From contig NZ_VFPA01000001.1 of assembly GCF_006716445.1 (NCBI RefSeq), positions 434,001-498,000 on the forward strand: a DNA stretch of 64,000 nt. Direction: 5' to 3'. Each line of letters begins with the position of its first letter. Position 1 is the stretch's first letter. The position numbers and the translations under genes were made by a program. The notes beneath the pieces were generated by a model. The model was not told the origin of the DNA and made no database searches. It worked only from the letters and a program-made list of their open reading frames with translations. The stretch comes from Pseudonocardia kunmingensis. GTDB taxonomy: Bacteria; Actinomycetota; Actinomycetes; Mycobacteriales; Pseudonocardiaceae. Below are positions 46,288-54,707 of this stretch, one piece after another.

Positions 46288-47627
46288 CGGCTCGTCCTCT
46301 CGGTCGTGACGGCATCGGTGCGGGCGGCCCGGCTGACCCGCACCATGAGCAGCGCCGACAGCAGCATCAGCGCGCCCACCCCGAACATCGGGACGTGGTA
46401 GGAGCCGGTGAGGTCGGCGAGGGCCCCGGTGACGTAGGGGGCGGCGAAGCCCGCGGTGTTGCCCACCGTGTTGATCAGCGCGATGCCGGCGGCCGCGGCG
46501 GCCCCGTGCAGGAAGCGCGGCGGGAACGTCCAGAAGTTCGGCATGCCGGCGAAGATCGCGCACGCCGTCACGGTGATCACGGCGATCGTCGCCGCGGGGG
46601 ATCCGGCGTAGAGGGCCAGCGGGATGCTCACCCCGCCCACGACGGCCGGCAGCGCGACGTGCCAGGTCCGTACCCCGCGCCGGGTGGCGTCGCGGCACCA
46701 CAGGTAGAGCACGACGGCGGCCGGCAGGTACGGCACGGCGGTGACGAGGCTGGTCTCCCACACCCCGAACTCCTGGCCTGCCCCCGCCTCGAACCCGGCG
46801 ATGATCGTGGGCAGGAAGAACGCCAGCGCGTAGAGCCCGTAGATGAACCCGAACGCCACGAACGCGAGGCACCAGACGCGACCGTCGACGAGCGCGTGAC
46901 GCACGGAGCCGGAGTGGCGCGCCTTCCCGGCCGTCTCGGCGGCCTCCCGCTCCAGGGCCGCGGTGAGCCATGCCTTCTCGCGCGCGTCGAGCCAGCGGGC
47001 GTCGGCGGGCCGGTCGGGGAGGTAGAACCAGGCGACGACGCCGACCACGACCGCGGGCAGCGCGACGCCGAGGAACATGAAGCGCCACCCCTCCAGCCCG
47101 AACAGCCCGTCCCCGCCCGCGATGAGGGCGCCCGCGAGCGGGGCACCGATCACCGTGGTGAGCGGCTGGGCGAGGTAGAACAATGCCAGCACGCGGCTGC
47201 GGTGCCGGGCGGGCACCCACTGGGTGAGGAAGAGGATCGCGCCGGGGAAGAAGCCGGCCTCGGCCACGCCGAGCAGGAAGCGGAGGACGTAGAGGCTCTC
47301 GGCGTTGCCCACCCAGGTGAACAGGGCCGCGACGACACCCCAGGACACCATGATCCGCGCGAGCCAGCGCCGCGCCCCGAAGCGGTGCAGGGCGAGGTTG
47401 CTCGGCACCTCCAACAGGATGTAGCCGATGAAGAAGACGCCGGAGGCGAACCCGAACTGCGCCGCGGAGAGCGCCAGGTCGGCGTTCATGCCGTTCGGCC
47501 CGGCGAACGCGATCGCCGTCCGGTCCAGGTAGTTGATGAAGAACATCAGGGCGACGAACGGCACGAGCCGCACGGCGACCTTGCGGATGGCGGACGCCTC
47601 GACGGGGTCGGGATCGACGGGTGTCAC
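46284..47627 (-). CDS. MFS transporter, anion:cation symporter type (phthalate/tartrate/glucarate permease-like)
   Basis: 447-residue transporter with 12 membrane segments. FINYLDRTAIAFAGP near the first segment and GYILLEVPSNLALHRFGARRW are marks of the ACS subfamily that imports sugar acids and aromatic acids. GTG start at 47627 after GGGAGG; it is divergent from the aldolase gene with a FadR-type palindrome between, so it is probably induced together with the aldolase by the same substrate. Confidence 0.88.
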   Translation of the reverse strand: MTPVDPDPVEASAIRKVAVRLVPFVALMFFINYLDRTAIAFAGPNGMNADLALSAAQFGFASGVFFIGYILLEVPSNLALHRFGARRWLARIMVSWGVVAALFTWVGNAESLYVLRFLLGVAEAGFFPGAILFLTQWVPARHRSRVLALFYLAQPLTTVIGAPLAGALIAGGDGLFGLEGWRFMFLGVALPAVVVGVVAWFYLPDRPADARWLDAREKAWLTAALEREAAETAGKARHSGSVRHALVDGRVWCLAFVAFGFIYGLYALAFFLPTIIAGFEAGAGQEFGVWETSLVTAVPYLPAAVVLYLWCRDATRRGVRTWHVALPAVVGGVSIPLALYAGSPAATIAVITVTACAIFAGMPNFWTFPPRFLHGAAAAAGIALINTVGNTAGFAAPYVTGALADLTGSYHVPMFGVGALMLLSALLMVRVSRAARTDAVTTERTSR

Positions 47628-47691
47628 GGAGGACCTCCCTCTGGCGGCGACGGTGCCGGCCCGGCGACCGTAACCACGCCCCCAGAAATTG

Positions 47692-47705
47692 GTCAACCGG
47701 TTGAC
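47692..47705. promoter_or_regulatory. Perfect 14-bp palindrome, probable FadR-type GntR operator
   Basis: GTCAACCGGTTGAC is perfectly palindromic and lies between the leftward MFS gene and the rightward aldolase gene. FadR-subfamily regulators bind GTnnnAC-type dyads of this form. The GntR gene of the same locus (48555) is the likely binder. Confidence 0.7.
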
Positions 47706-47764
47706 ATGCAGGGCGCCGACTTGTTGCCTGACGGGAGTCACACCGGCGAGAGGAAGGTGGAGCC

Positions 47765-48550
47765 GTGACCCTCCCCGTGATCGAGAAGGCGCGCGCGGGC
47801 GACCTCGTGCTCGGCACGTTCGTGTTCGAGTTCGCCACCCACGGGATCGGGCGCCTCGCGGCGCACGCGGGGGCCGAGTTCGTGCTGTTCGACGCCGAGC
47901 ACACCGGCTGGGGGTGGGAGACCCTCGGCGGGCTCGTGGCCACCACCCGCCCCACCGGCGCGCCGGCCTGGATCCGGATCCCGTCGGCCTTCGACCGCAC
48001 GACGGTGAGCCGGGCCCTCGACGTCGGGGCGAGCGGGATCATGGCGCCGATGGTCGGCTCCGCCGAGGTGGCCGCGCAGCTGGTGGACTGGGCCACGTAC
48101 CCGCCCGACGGCAGCCGCGGCGCCGCCTTCGGCGTGGCCCACGACGACTACCGCGCAGGCGACAACGTCGCCACCATGCGCCGGGCCAACAGCGACAACG
48201 TCGTGATCTGCCAGATCGAGACGGTGGCGGGCCTGGAGGCCGTCGAGGAGATCGCCGCGGTGCCCGGAGTGGACGTCGTCTGGGTCGGGCACTTCGACCT
48301 CACCAACTCCATGGGCATCCCCGGGCAGTTCGACCACCCGGACTACCTCGCCGCGCTCGACCGGGTCGCGAAGGCCGCGGCGGACACGGGCACGATCGCC
48401 GGCTTCATGCCCACGTCCGTCGAGCAGGCCACCGACCTGGTCGCTCGGGGCTACTCGCTGCTGGCCTACAACGGCGACCTGTGGCTCTACCAGCAGGCGC
48501 TCGCGGCCGGGATCACGGCGATCCGCTCGGCCACCTCGTCCGGGAGCTGA
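47765..48550 (+). CDS. HpcH/HpaI-family class II aldolase
   Basis: 261-residue metal-dependent pyruvate aldolase family protein. Characteristic are LGTFVFEFATHGIGRLAAHAGAEFVLFDAEHTG, then IWIRIPSA-type Arg position and ICQIETVAGLEAVEEIAAVPGVDVVWVGHFDL with the metal-binding Glu. Such enzymes cleave 2-oxo-4-hydroxy acids. GTG after GAGGAAGGTGG. The GntR regulator follows 4 bp later. Confidence 0.9.
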   Translation: MTLPVIEKARAGDLVLGTFVFEFATHGIGRLAAHAGAEFVLFDAEHTGWGWETLGGLVATTRPTGAPAWIRIPSAFDRTTVSRALDVGASGIMAPMVGSAEVAAQLVDWATYPPDGSRGAAFGVAHDDYRAGDNVATMRRANSDNVVICQIETVAGLEAVEEIAAVPGVDVVWVGHFDLTNSMGIPGQFDHPDYLAALDRVAKAAADTGTIAGFMPTSVEQATDLVARGYSLLAYNGDLWLYQQALAAGITAIRSATSSGS

Positions 48551-48554
48551 CGCG

Positions 48555-49274
48555 ATGGCAGCGCCGGGCGCCGGGGTGGCGCCGATCCGGCGCGACAGCC
48601 CGGTGAGCCAGGTGGCGCGCCGGCTGCTCGACGAGCTCACCGGCGGCGAGCAGCGGCCAGGCACGCGGCTGCCCTCGGAGCGGCGCCTCGCGGAGACCCT
48701 CGGGGTCGGCCGGTCGGCCATCCGCGAGGCGATCGCGGTGCTCGAGGTGCTCGGGATCGTCGAGGTCCGCGTGGGCTCGGGCACCTATGTGCGCGGCACC
48801 GTCTCCGACCTGCTGCCGCAGGCGATCGACTGGGGCCTGATGCTGGGCGAGCGCCACACCCGCGACCTCGTCGAGGCCCGCCGCCACCTCGAGGCCGTGA
48901 CGGCCCGCCTGGCCGCGCAGCGCGCCACCGACGACGACGTGGCCCGGCTGCGCGCGCGGCTGGACCGGATGCGCGAGACGGCGCAGGCGGTCGCGGAGTT
49001 CACCGAGGCCGACGTCGAGTTCCACCTCGAGGTCGCGCGGATCGCGGGCAACACGGTGCTGCGCGACATCCTGCACAGCGTGCGCGCCCTGCTGCGGGTG
49101 TGGATCCAGCGGGCGGTCGGCGCCGACGGCGACACCGCGGCCACCCTGGCCGAGCACGACGCGGTGTTCCGAGCGGTGGAGCGGAAGGACCCGCAGGCCG
49201 CGGCCGCAGCCATGGAGGAGCACATGGAACGGGCGAGCGCCCGCCTGGAGCGCTCGCTGTCCACCACCCCCTGA
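48555..49274 (+). CDS. FadR-type GntR transcriptional regulator
   Basis: 239 residues. The winged helix (RLPSERRLAETLGVGRSAIREAIAVLEVLGIVEVRVGSGTYV) is followed by an all-helical FCD ligand domain with the metal-binding histidines (FHLEVARIAGN, EHDAVFRAVE, EEHMERA). It is co-transcribed with the aldolase. It probably represses the aldolase and the divergent MFS/dehydrogenase pair through the 14-bp palindrome at 47692-47705. Confidence 0.9.
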   Translation: MAAPGAGVAPIRRDSPVSQVARRLLDELTGGEQRPGTRLPSERRLAETLGVGRSAIREAIAVLEVLGIVEVRVGSGTYVRGTVSDLLPQAIDWGLMLGERHTRDLVEARRHLEAVTARLAAQRATDDDVARLRARLDRMRETAQAVAEFTEADVEFHLEVARIAGNTVLRDILHSVRALLRVWIQRAVGADGDTAATLAEHDAVFRAVERKDPQAAAAAMEEHMERASARLERSLSTTP

Positions 49275-49279
49275 TCGTG

Positions 49280-49699
49280 CTACTGGAGCAGGCCGATGAC
49301 GAGGCCCATGCCCAGGAACAGCACGAACTGGTACGCACTGTTGATCACGGTGAGCTGAGCGGGCTTCTGCTCGAAGCTGTTGTGCTGAGCAAGGGTCGAG
49401 GCCGAGAAGCCGAGCCATGCGGTGAAGCCGACGGCCAGAGCCGGCCAGACCGAATCACTGCCGAAGAACACGGATGCGACGGAGCAGGCGGCGGCGAGGG
49501 CCAGCGCGGTGACGATGATCGACACCACCAGGACCGCGAACGGACCCTTGCCGGCTCTGATCGAGTCCTCTTCGGTCACCCCGGTCAGCTTCCGCCAGAC
49601 GCCGCCGGCGAGGCCCCAGTCGCTGTACCAGACCCACGCTATCGCCATCCCGACCACGATCGCGGCCACGACAGCCGGCCAACCGATGCTCACGTCCAC
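49280..49699 (-). CDS. DUF1761 membrane protein
   Basis: 139-residue protein with four membrane segments (WPAVVAAIVVGMAIAWVWYS, FAVLVVSIIVTALALAAACSV, AVGFTAWLGFSASTLAQHN, SAYQFVLFLGMGLVIGLLQ) of the DUF1761 family. Role unknown. GTG start. It is divergent from an HxlR-type regulator with a short dyad between them, so it is probably controlled by that regulator. Confidence 0.8.
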   Translation of the reverse strand: MDVSIGWPAVVAAIVVGMAIAWVWYSDWGLAGGVWRKLTGVTEEDSIRAGKGPFAVLVVSIIVTALALAAACSVASVFFGSDSVWPALAVGFTAWLGFSASTLAQHNSFEQKPAQLTVINSAYQFVLFLGMGLVIGLLQ

Positions 49700-49731
49700 G
49701 GGAGCCCCTCTTCTCGACGACGACCTTCGCA

Positions 49732-49746
49732 GTTGATATCATCAAC
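49732..49746. promoter_or_regulatory. Short dyad, candidate HxlR operator
   Basis: GTTGAT-ATC-ATCAAC is a perfect inverted repeat with a 3-base spacer, ending five bases before the HxlR ATG at 49751 and 33 bp from the divergent DUF1761 start. It stands out as AT-rich in this GC-rich region. HxlR-type regulators commonly bind such dyads in divergent promoters. Confidence 0.6.
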
Positions 49747-49750
49747 CGTG

Positions 49751-50437
49751 ATGGAGAAAGTCAACCAGCAGTCGAAGAGGTCCCGCACCTACGGGCAGTT
49801 CTGCGCTCTCGCGCGGTCCCTGGACCTCGTGGGTGAGCGCTGGACTCTGCTCATCGTGCGCGAGCTCCTTCCCGGTCCGATGCGCTACACCGAGCTGAAG
49901 ACCTCGCTCACGGGCATCGCGACGAACCTCCTGGCCGAACGGCTGCGGACCTTGGAGGCGAACGGGGTGGTGGAGCGCCGGCTGGAGGAGTCGGGCGTCG
50001 CCTACGCCCTCACGCCCTGGGGCATGGGACTGCGGGAGCCCATGGAAGCGCTCGGTCGATGGGGAGCGCCGCTGCTGGCGACGGGACGCGGCGACGACGC
50101 GTTCCAGCCGCGCTGGCTGACCCTCGCACTGCCCGCCCTGCTCGCAGGCGCGACCGTCCCGGGTCCCGTGGAGATCGGGATCGAGACGGACGGCCTTCTC
50201 ATGGTGCTGAGGATCGACGAGGACGGGCCCAGCGCATTCGTCCGCCCCGATGACGAGCCGGAGACGGTCCTCGCCGCCGCGCCGGACGTCATCGTCGCAC
50301 TTGCCGCCGGAGGAATCAGCATCGAGCAGGCACTGGCCCTTGGCGAGTTCCGGGGCGACCCGGACGTCCTTCGGACCGTCTTTGCCGCCGGCGAGGCGAA
50401 CGCGGCTCCTCCGATCCCGCCGACGACCGGCGGCTGA
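49751..50437 (+). CDS. HxlR-type regulator with C-terminal SCP2-like domain
   Basis: 228 residues. Winged-helix part: CALARSLDLVGERWTLLIVRELLPGPMRYTELKTSLTGIATNLL and WGMGLREPMEALGRWG, typical of HxlR regulators. The C-terminal half (VPGPVEIGIETDGLLMVLRIDEDG) resembles an SCP2 sterol-carrier domain, which may bind a lipid-like effector. Probable controller of the divergent DUF1761 membrane protein and of itself. Confidence 0.85.
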   Translation: MEKVNQQSKRSRTYGQFCALARSLDLVGERWTLLIVRELLPGPMRYTELKTSLTGIATNLLAERLRTLEANGVVERRLEESGVAYALTPWGMGLREPMEALGRWGAPLLATGRGDDAFQPRWLTLALPALLAGATVPGPVEIGIETDGLLMVLRIDEDGPSAFVRPDDEPETVLAAAPDVIVALAAGGISIEQALALGEFRGDPDVLRTVFAAGEANAAPPIPPTTGG

Positions 50438-50499
50438 CAGCCACGCAGGAGCTCGGCCGCCGCACGCGCGCGCACTGATCTCGCCACCCGCCAAGAGCG

Positions 50500-51465
50500 T
50501 CACGCCCGTCGTTCGCGTCGGCTTGCGCCTGGAGCTCCTCGATCACCGAGAACGTCCTCGCATGCTTCTTCCGCACCCCGCCGACCACCCTGTTCCCACG
50601 CGCCGTCCTGGGAGGCCGCCCAGGAGGCGAGCATCGTGAGCGCGTCGGCGGTCGGTGTGCCGGCGGCCGCGGTGTAGACGTAGAGCTGCAGCCCTGGCGC
50701 CGAGGAGAGCTCCATCGACTCGGAGTCGAGGTCGAGCCGGCCGACGACGGGGTGGCGCAGCCGCTTGCGGCCGCTGGGGTGGAACTTCACGTCCTGGGAT
50801 GCCCAGCGGCGGCGGAACCGCTCGGAGCGGGTGGACAGCTCACCGACCAGCTCGATGAGTGCCTTGTCGTGGGGGTTGCGGCCGGCCTCCAGGCGGAGCA
50901 TGGCTGCGGCGTCGTCGGCGATCCGGTCGTGGTCGACGAAGAACTCCTCGGCTGCCTCCGGGTTCAGGTAGACGAACCGGGGCATGTTGGCCGGCCGTCG
51001 AGGGGCGGCGAGCACCGGGGAGTAGAGCGCCCGGGCGAGCCGGTTCGTCGCGACGACGTCGAGTCGGCCGTTGCCCACCCAGGCGGGTGCGTCGGTCATC
51101 GCGTCCAGCACCTGCTGGACCGCGGGGCGGATGGTGGAGGGGGCGGCGCGCCTGCCGCGGCGGGTGCTGCGTGTTCGGCTCTCGCGGGCCAGGGCGAACA
51201 GGTGGGCGCGCTCGGCCTCGTCGAGCCGCAGCGCGTCGCCGAGTGCCTCGAGGACGCCGTCCGAGGCGCCGGCCAGGCTGCCGCGCTCCATGCGGATGTA
51301 GTAGTCGACCGAGACGCCGGCGAGCATGGCGACCTCCTCGCGACGCAGGCCCTTCACGCGGCGGTTGCCACCGTAGGCGGGCAGACCGGCCTCGTCGGGC
51401 GTGATCCGGGCACGTCGCGTGCTCAGGAACTCCCGGATCTCGTTGCGGGGGTCGATCGAGCCCAT
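50500..51465 (-). CDS. XRE-type regulator with MmyB-like ligand domain
   Basis: 321 residues. The opening IDPRNEIREFLSTRRARITPDEAGLPAYGGNRRVKGLRREEVAMLAGVS... is the helix-turn-helix region, with the MmyB-like domain after it (AWVGNGRLDVVATN, DIAMLRLEAGRNP-like, YVYTAAAGTPTADALTMLASWA). Family members usually end shortly after this last stretch; here about 35 extra residues follow, suggesting either an extension or a shifted end. It lies 81 bp downstream of the aldo/keto reductase gene on the same strand. Confidence 0.82.
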   Translation of the reverse strand: MGSIDPRNEIREFLSTRRARITPDEAGLPAYGGNRRVKGLRREEVAMLAGVSVDYYIRMERGSLAGASDGVLEALGDALRLDEAERAHLFALARESRTRSTRRGRRAAPSTIRPAVQQVLDAMTDAPAWVGNGRLDVVATNRLARALYSPVLAAPRRPANMPRFVYLNPEAAEEFFVDHDRIADDAAAMLRLEAGRNPHDKALIELVGELSTRSERFRRRWASQDVKFHPSGRKRLRHPVVGRLDLDSESMELSSAPGLQLYVYTAAAGTPTADALTMLASWAASQDGAWEQGGRRGAEEACEDVLGDRGAPGASRRERRA

Positions 51466-51546
51466 GTGCCCACGGTAGGTGTGCACTCGACCTGGAGGGA
51501 GGCACTGGCAGTACCGGTCGCGAGACGGTGGGTCCGGCGACAGCTG

Positions 51547-52500
51547 CTACATCTCGCGCTCCCAGAAGCCGCGCGTGTCGACATCCGTGGCATCCGCGAG
51601 CGCCTCCAGCTCCGCGATCTCCTCGTCGGCGAGCTCGATGCCGCAGGCCCGGGTCAGACCGTCGATGTAACCCACCTTCGTGACCCCGATGATCGGGGTG
51701 GTCCCCTTGGCGATGGCCCAGGCGGTGGCGACGTCGGCGGCGGACGCGCCCCGGTCCTCGCCGATCGCCCCCATCCGCTCGGTCAGCGTCTGCAGCCGGG
51801 GCAGGATCCCGTTGTACGCGGCGGCCCGACTGCTGCCTTCGGGCAACGGGTGGGCCGGACCGTACGTGCCGGTCAGCGCCCCCTGTTCGAGGACCATGTA
51901 GGAGAAGAACCGCACGTCGTGCTCGCGGCAGTGGTCGAGGACGCCCGCGCGCTCAGAGCTCCGGTACAGGAGGCTGTAGTGGTTCTGGACCGCCTCCACG
52001 CGGAAGCCGGCCTCGCCGAGGATCTGATCGGCGAGAGCGATCTCCTCCATGTTGTGGTTCGAGACGCCGACGTGCCTGATCTTTCCGCTCTCCAGCAGCG
52101 GGATCAGCAGCGGCGTCCACCGTGCCACGTCTGCCGGGTTGTGGATCCAGTACAGGTCCACGTACTCCGTGCCCATCCGGTCGAGGCTCTGCTCCAGCAT
52201 GTCCGCCACCGGATCGTCGCCGTCGCCCGCGACCTGCGGGGTGAACTTCGTGGACAGCTGGTACTCGCTGCGGTCGTAGCCCTTCAGCGCCCGGGCGAGG
52301 ACCGACTCCGAGCGGCCCGTGCCGTAGACCACGGCGGTGTCCCACACCGTGAACCCGCCTGCCTGCGCCTTCTCGACGACCTCTCGCAGACCGGATGCGG
52401 TCAGCCGGCTGCCGAAGTAGCCCTCGCCCGCGTCGCCGCTGTCTCCCCAGGCCCACGTGCCCAGCGCCACCGCCGGCACTCTCAGCGTCTCGCTCGTCAT
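51547..52500 (-). CDS. Aldo/keto reductase
   Basis: 317-residue NADPH-dependent reductase of the AKR superfamily. Catalytic Asp and Tyr lie in WDTAVVYGTGRSESVLARAL, Lys in STKFTP and His in YWIHNPAD. The cofactor end reads ATAWAIAKGTTPIIGVTKVGYIDG. Start after GGAGGAATGAC. It probably reduces a sugar-derived or xenobiotic carbonyl. The 192 bp between it and the isomerase gene upstream hold no gene. Confidence 0.92.
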   Translation of the reverse strand: MTSETLRVPAVALGTWAWGDSGDAGEGYFGSRLTASGLREVVEKAQAGGFTVWDTAVVYGTGRSESVLARALKGYDRSEYQLSTKFTPQVAGDGDDPVADMLEQSLDRMGTEYVDLYWIHNPADVARWTPLLIPLLESGKIRHVGVSNHNMEEIALADQILGEAGFRVEAVQNHYSLLYRSSERAGVLDHCREHDVRFFSYMVLEQGALTGTYGPAHPLPEGSSRAAAYNGILPRLQTLTERMGAIGEDRGASAADVATAWAIAKGTTPIIGVTKVGYIDGLTRACGIELADEEIAELEALADATDVDTRGFWEREM

Positions 52501-52692
52501 GTCATTCCTCCATGCTCGTTCTCCGGTCGGCCTGCTCGACGTCCAGAGAACCCCTGCACCTCGCGTCCGGGGAGTGCCTGCTGTGCCGGGTACCGCGAGT
52601 GCCCCCCGGCTGCGCGCGGTCGCTGCCGGGGGGCACGTCACCTGCCGGCCCTCGAGCCGGACCGGCCTGCGCCCGAGCGTGGAGTTCGGGGG

Positions 52693-53595
52693 TCAGACGC
52701 CCACTTCGATCATCGCGTCCGTCACGAACCTCTTCGCGGCCGGGACCTCGTCCTCCGTCACGTGCTCGATGATCACCGGCATGTTCGGGTGCTGGGCGGC
52801 GAGCAGCTGCAGGTACAGCGGGTAGTTCAGCGCGCCCTGGCCGGGGCCGTGCAGCTCCATCGCCCCGACGCCCCGGAAGGACAGGTACTCGGCGGCGCCG
52901 GTGTCGGCGTGCTTCTCGTTCGCGTCGGTGGCGCGGTCGACGTCCTTCGCGTGCGCGATCCTGATGTGGGGGCCCAGCTCGCGGAACACGCGGCGCAGCA
53001 CGCCGTCCATGTCGTCGAGGTTGTGGTCCTCGTAGTAGTTCGTCGGGTCCATCACGAGGCCCAGGTGCGGGCTCGCGATGTCGCGGAACAGCCGCAGCGT
53101 GGCGTCGATCGTGCCGATGACGTTGTTGACGTAGGTCTCGACGCAGAACACGGCGTCGTGCTTCGCGGCCTCCTCCACCAGCCCGCCGACCACGTCGAGG
53201 CACTCGGCATAGCCGGCCTCGGTGAGGTTGCGGGGGTCGGGGGCCCAGTCGCTCTCGACGTTGTACGTGCCGGTCTCGCTGATCACGTACGGGGTGCCGA
53301 GGTTGCGGCCGTTGCGGATGAGCGCACGCAGCCGGTTCAGCCGCACCTGCCGTTCCTCCGGGTCGGGGTGGATGATGTTGGTGTAGCCCGACACCGAGAC
53401 GATCGGCAGGTCGTGGCGGCGGTAGGTGTCCCGGATCTCCTTGCACTCGGCCTCGGTGAGGCCCTGCTCGGCGAACCGGGCATCGGTGAAGTCGAGGTCG
53501 AACTGCACGCAGCCGAAGCCGTGCGCCCGCGCTCGGCGGGCGGCCTCGTCGAGGTCGTGCTGGTAGATGCCGGAGAAGATGCCGACGGGCAGCAT
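52693..53595 (-). CDS. TIM-barrel sugar-phosphate isomerase/epimerase-like protein
   Basis: 300-residue xylose-isomerase-like TIM barrel (AP endonuclease family 2 fold). Metal-binding acidic and histidine residues are visible in VFCVETYVNNVIGTID, LVMDPTNYYEDHNLDDM, IRIAHAKDVDR and IIEHVTEDE. Family members isomerise or epimerise sugars, ketoses or inosose-like compounds. It ends the leftward SDR-DUF4432-Gfo/Idh-isomerase operon; 29 bp separate it from the Gfo/Idh gene. Confidence 0.85.
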   Translation of the reverse strand: MLPVGIFSGIYQHDLDEAARRARAHGFGCVQFDLDFTDARFAEQGLTEAECKEIRDTYRRHDLPIVSVSGYTNIIHPDPEERQVRLNRLRALIRNGRNLGTPYVISETGTYNVESDWAPDPRNLTEAGYAECLDVVGGLVEEAAKHDAVFCVETYVNNVIGTIDATLRLFRDIASPHLGLVMDPTNYYEDHNLDDMDGVLRRVFRELGPHIRIAHAKDVDRATDANEKHADTGAAEYLSFRGVGAMELHGPGQGALNYPLYLQLLAAQHPNMPVIIEHVTEDEVPAAKRFVTDAMIEVGV

Positions 53596-53624
53596 GGGGC
53601 CACTCCTTCGTGGAAGGGGTTCTG

Positions 53625-54707
53625 TCAGAGGAACTCGGCCGGCGACACGGCGCGCCGCTCGGCGATCGATCGGTAGGTGGCCTCGACCAGCGCCATCGTC
53701 TTCAGGTTGTCCCGCGCGGGGAGCGCGGGCGGCTCGCCGGTGGCCAGGGCGTGCTGCAGCTGCTCCATCACACCGCCGAAGGCGTCCGGGAACCACTGCG
53801 TCGTCCAGGTCGGCTCGACCCAGCCACCGGACGTCTCGCTGGAGTACCGCAGGGTGGACGGGCTGCCATCGGGGAAGTCGGGCCAGCCGAGCGTGCCGGT
53901 GGCCAGTCCGCGGGTGCCCTCGACGCGCCAGCGGATGGCGACGTCGCCCTCGACGCCCTCCTGCACGGGGCCGCCCCACACGTCCTCGAACGAGAGCGCG
54001 AGCACGCCGCCCGGGAACCGCAGGGTGCTCGCCACGATGCCGTCGACGTGGGCGAACGTGGTGCGCGGGTCGGCGCGCGCCGCGGTGTAGACGTCCTCGG
54101 GCTCGCCGAACAGGTACCGCAGCGCGTCGAGGTGGTGGACGCTCATGTTGGCGATCGTCAGGCGGTCGTAGTCGCGCAGGAACGGCTGCCAGTGGGGCAC
54201 CGCGCGCATGTCCACGGTCGCCGTGACGACCTCGCCGAGCTCGCCGCGGTCGATCAGCTGCTTGAGCACGCGGATCGACTGGTCGTAGCGCATGTTCTGG
54301 TTGACCGACATGACCTTGCCGGCCGCCTCGACCTCCTCGACGAGCGCGGTGGCCGCGGCGAGGTCCAGCGCGAGCGGCTTCTGCGCGAGGATCCCGCGCA
54401 CGTGGTCGTGGCGCAGGGCCGCCCGGATGACGTCGGGCTGCAGGTGCGGTGGGTAGGCGACGTCGAGGATCTGCACCGACGGGTCGGCGACCAGCTCCTC
54501 GACGGTGTCGTGGACGGTCGGGATGTCCCAGCGCTTGGCCACGGCCTCGGCGTTCGACCGCGTCCGGGAGGTGATGGCCCGCACCGGGAAGCCCGCGCGG
54601 GCGTACGCGTCGAGCTGGACGTCGGCCATGATGAACCCGGCGCCGACGGCGCCGATGCCGAACTCGCGGCTGCGCACCGGCTGGTCGGGCAGGAGATCGC
54701 CGGTCAC
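53625..54707 (-). CDS. Gfo/Idh/MocA-family oxidoreductase
   Basis: 360-residue NAD(P)-dependent oxidoreductase of sugars or inositols. N-terminal GIGAVGAGFIMADVQLDAYAR is the Rossmann motif, and ILAQKPLALDLAAA contains the EKP-like motif (here QKP, so the usual Glu is replaced by Gln). A C-terminal substrate domain follows (NANMSVHHLDALRYLFGEPE-type). The GTG start overlaps the DUF4432 stop by four bases. Confidence 0.88.
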   Translation of the reverse strand: MTGDLLPDQPVRSREFGIGAVGAGFIMADVQLDAYARAGFPVRAITSRTRSNAEAVAKRWDIPTVHDTVEELVADPSVQILDVAYPPHLQPDVIRAALRHDHVRGILAQKPLALDLAAATALVEEVEAAGKVMSVNQNMRYDQSIRVLKQLIDRGELGEVVTATVDMRAVPHWQPFLRDYDRLTIANMSVHHLDALRYLFGEPEDVYTAARADPRTTFAHVDGIVASTLRFPGGVLALSFEDVWGGPVQEGVEGDVAIRWRVEGTRGLATGTLGWPDFPDGSPSTLRYSSETSGGWVEPTWTTQWFPDAFGGVMEQLQHALATGEPPALPARDNLKTMALVEATYRSIAERRAVSPAEFL

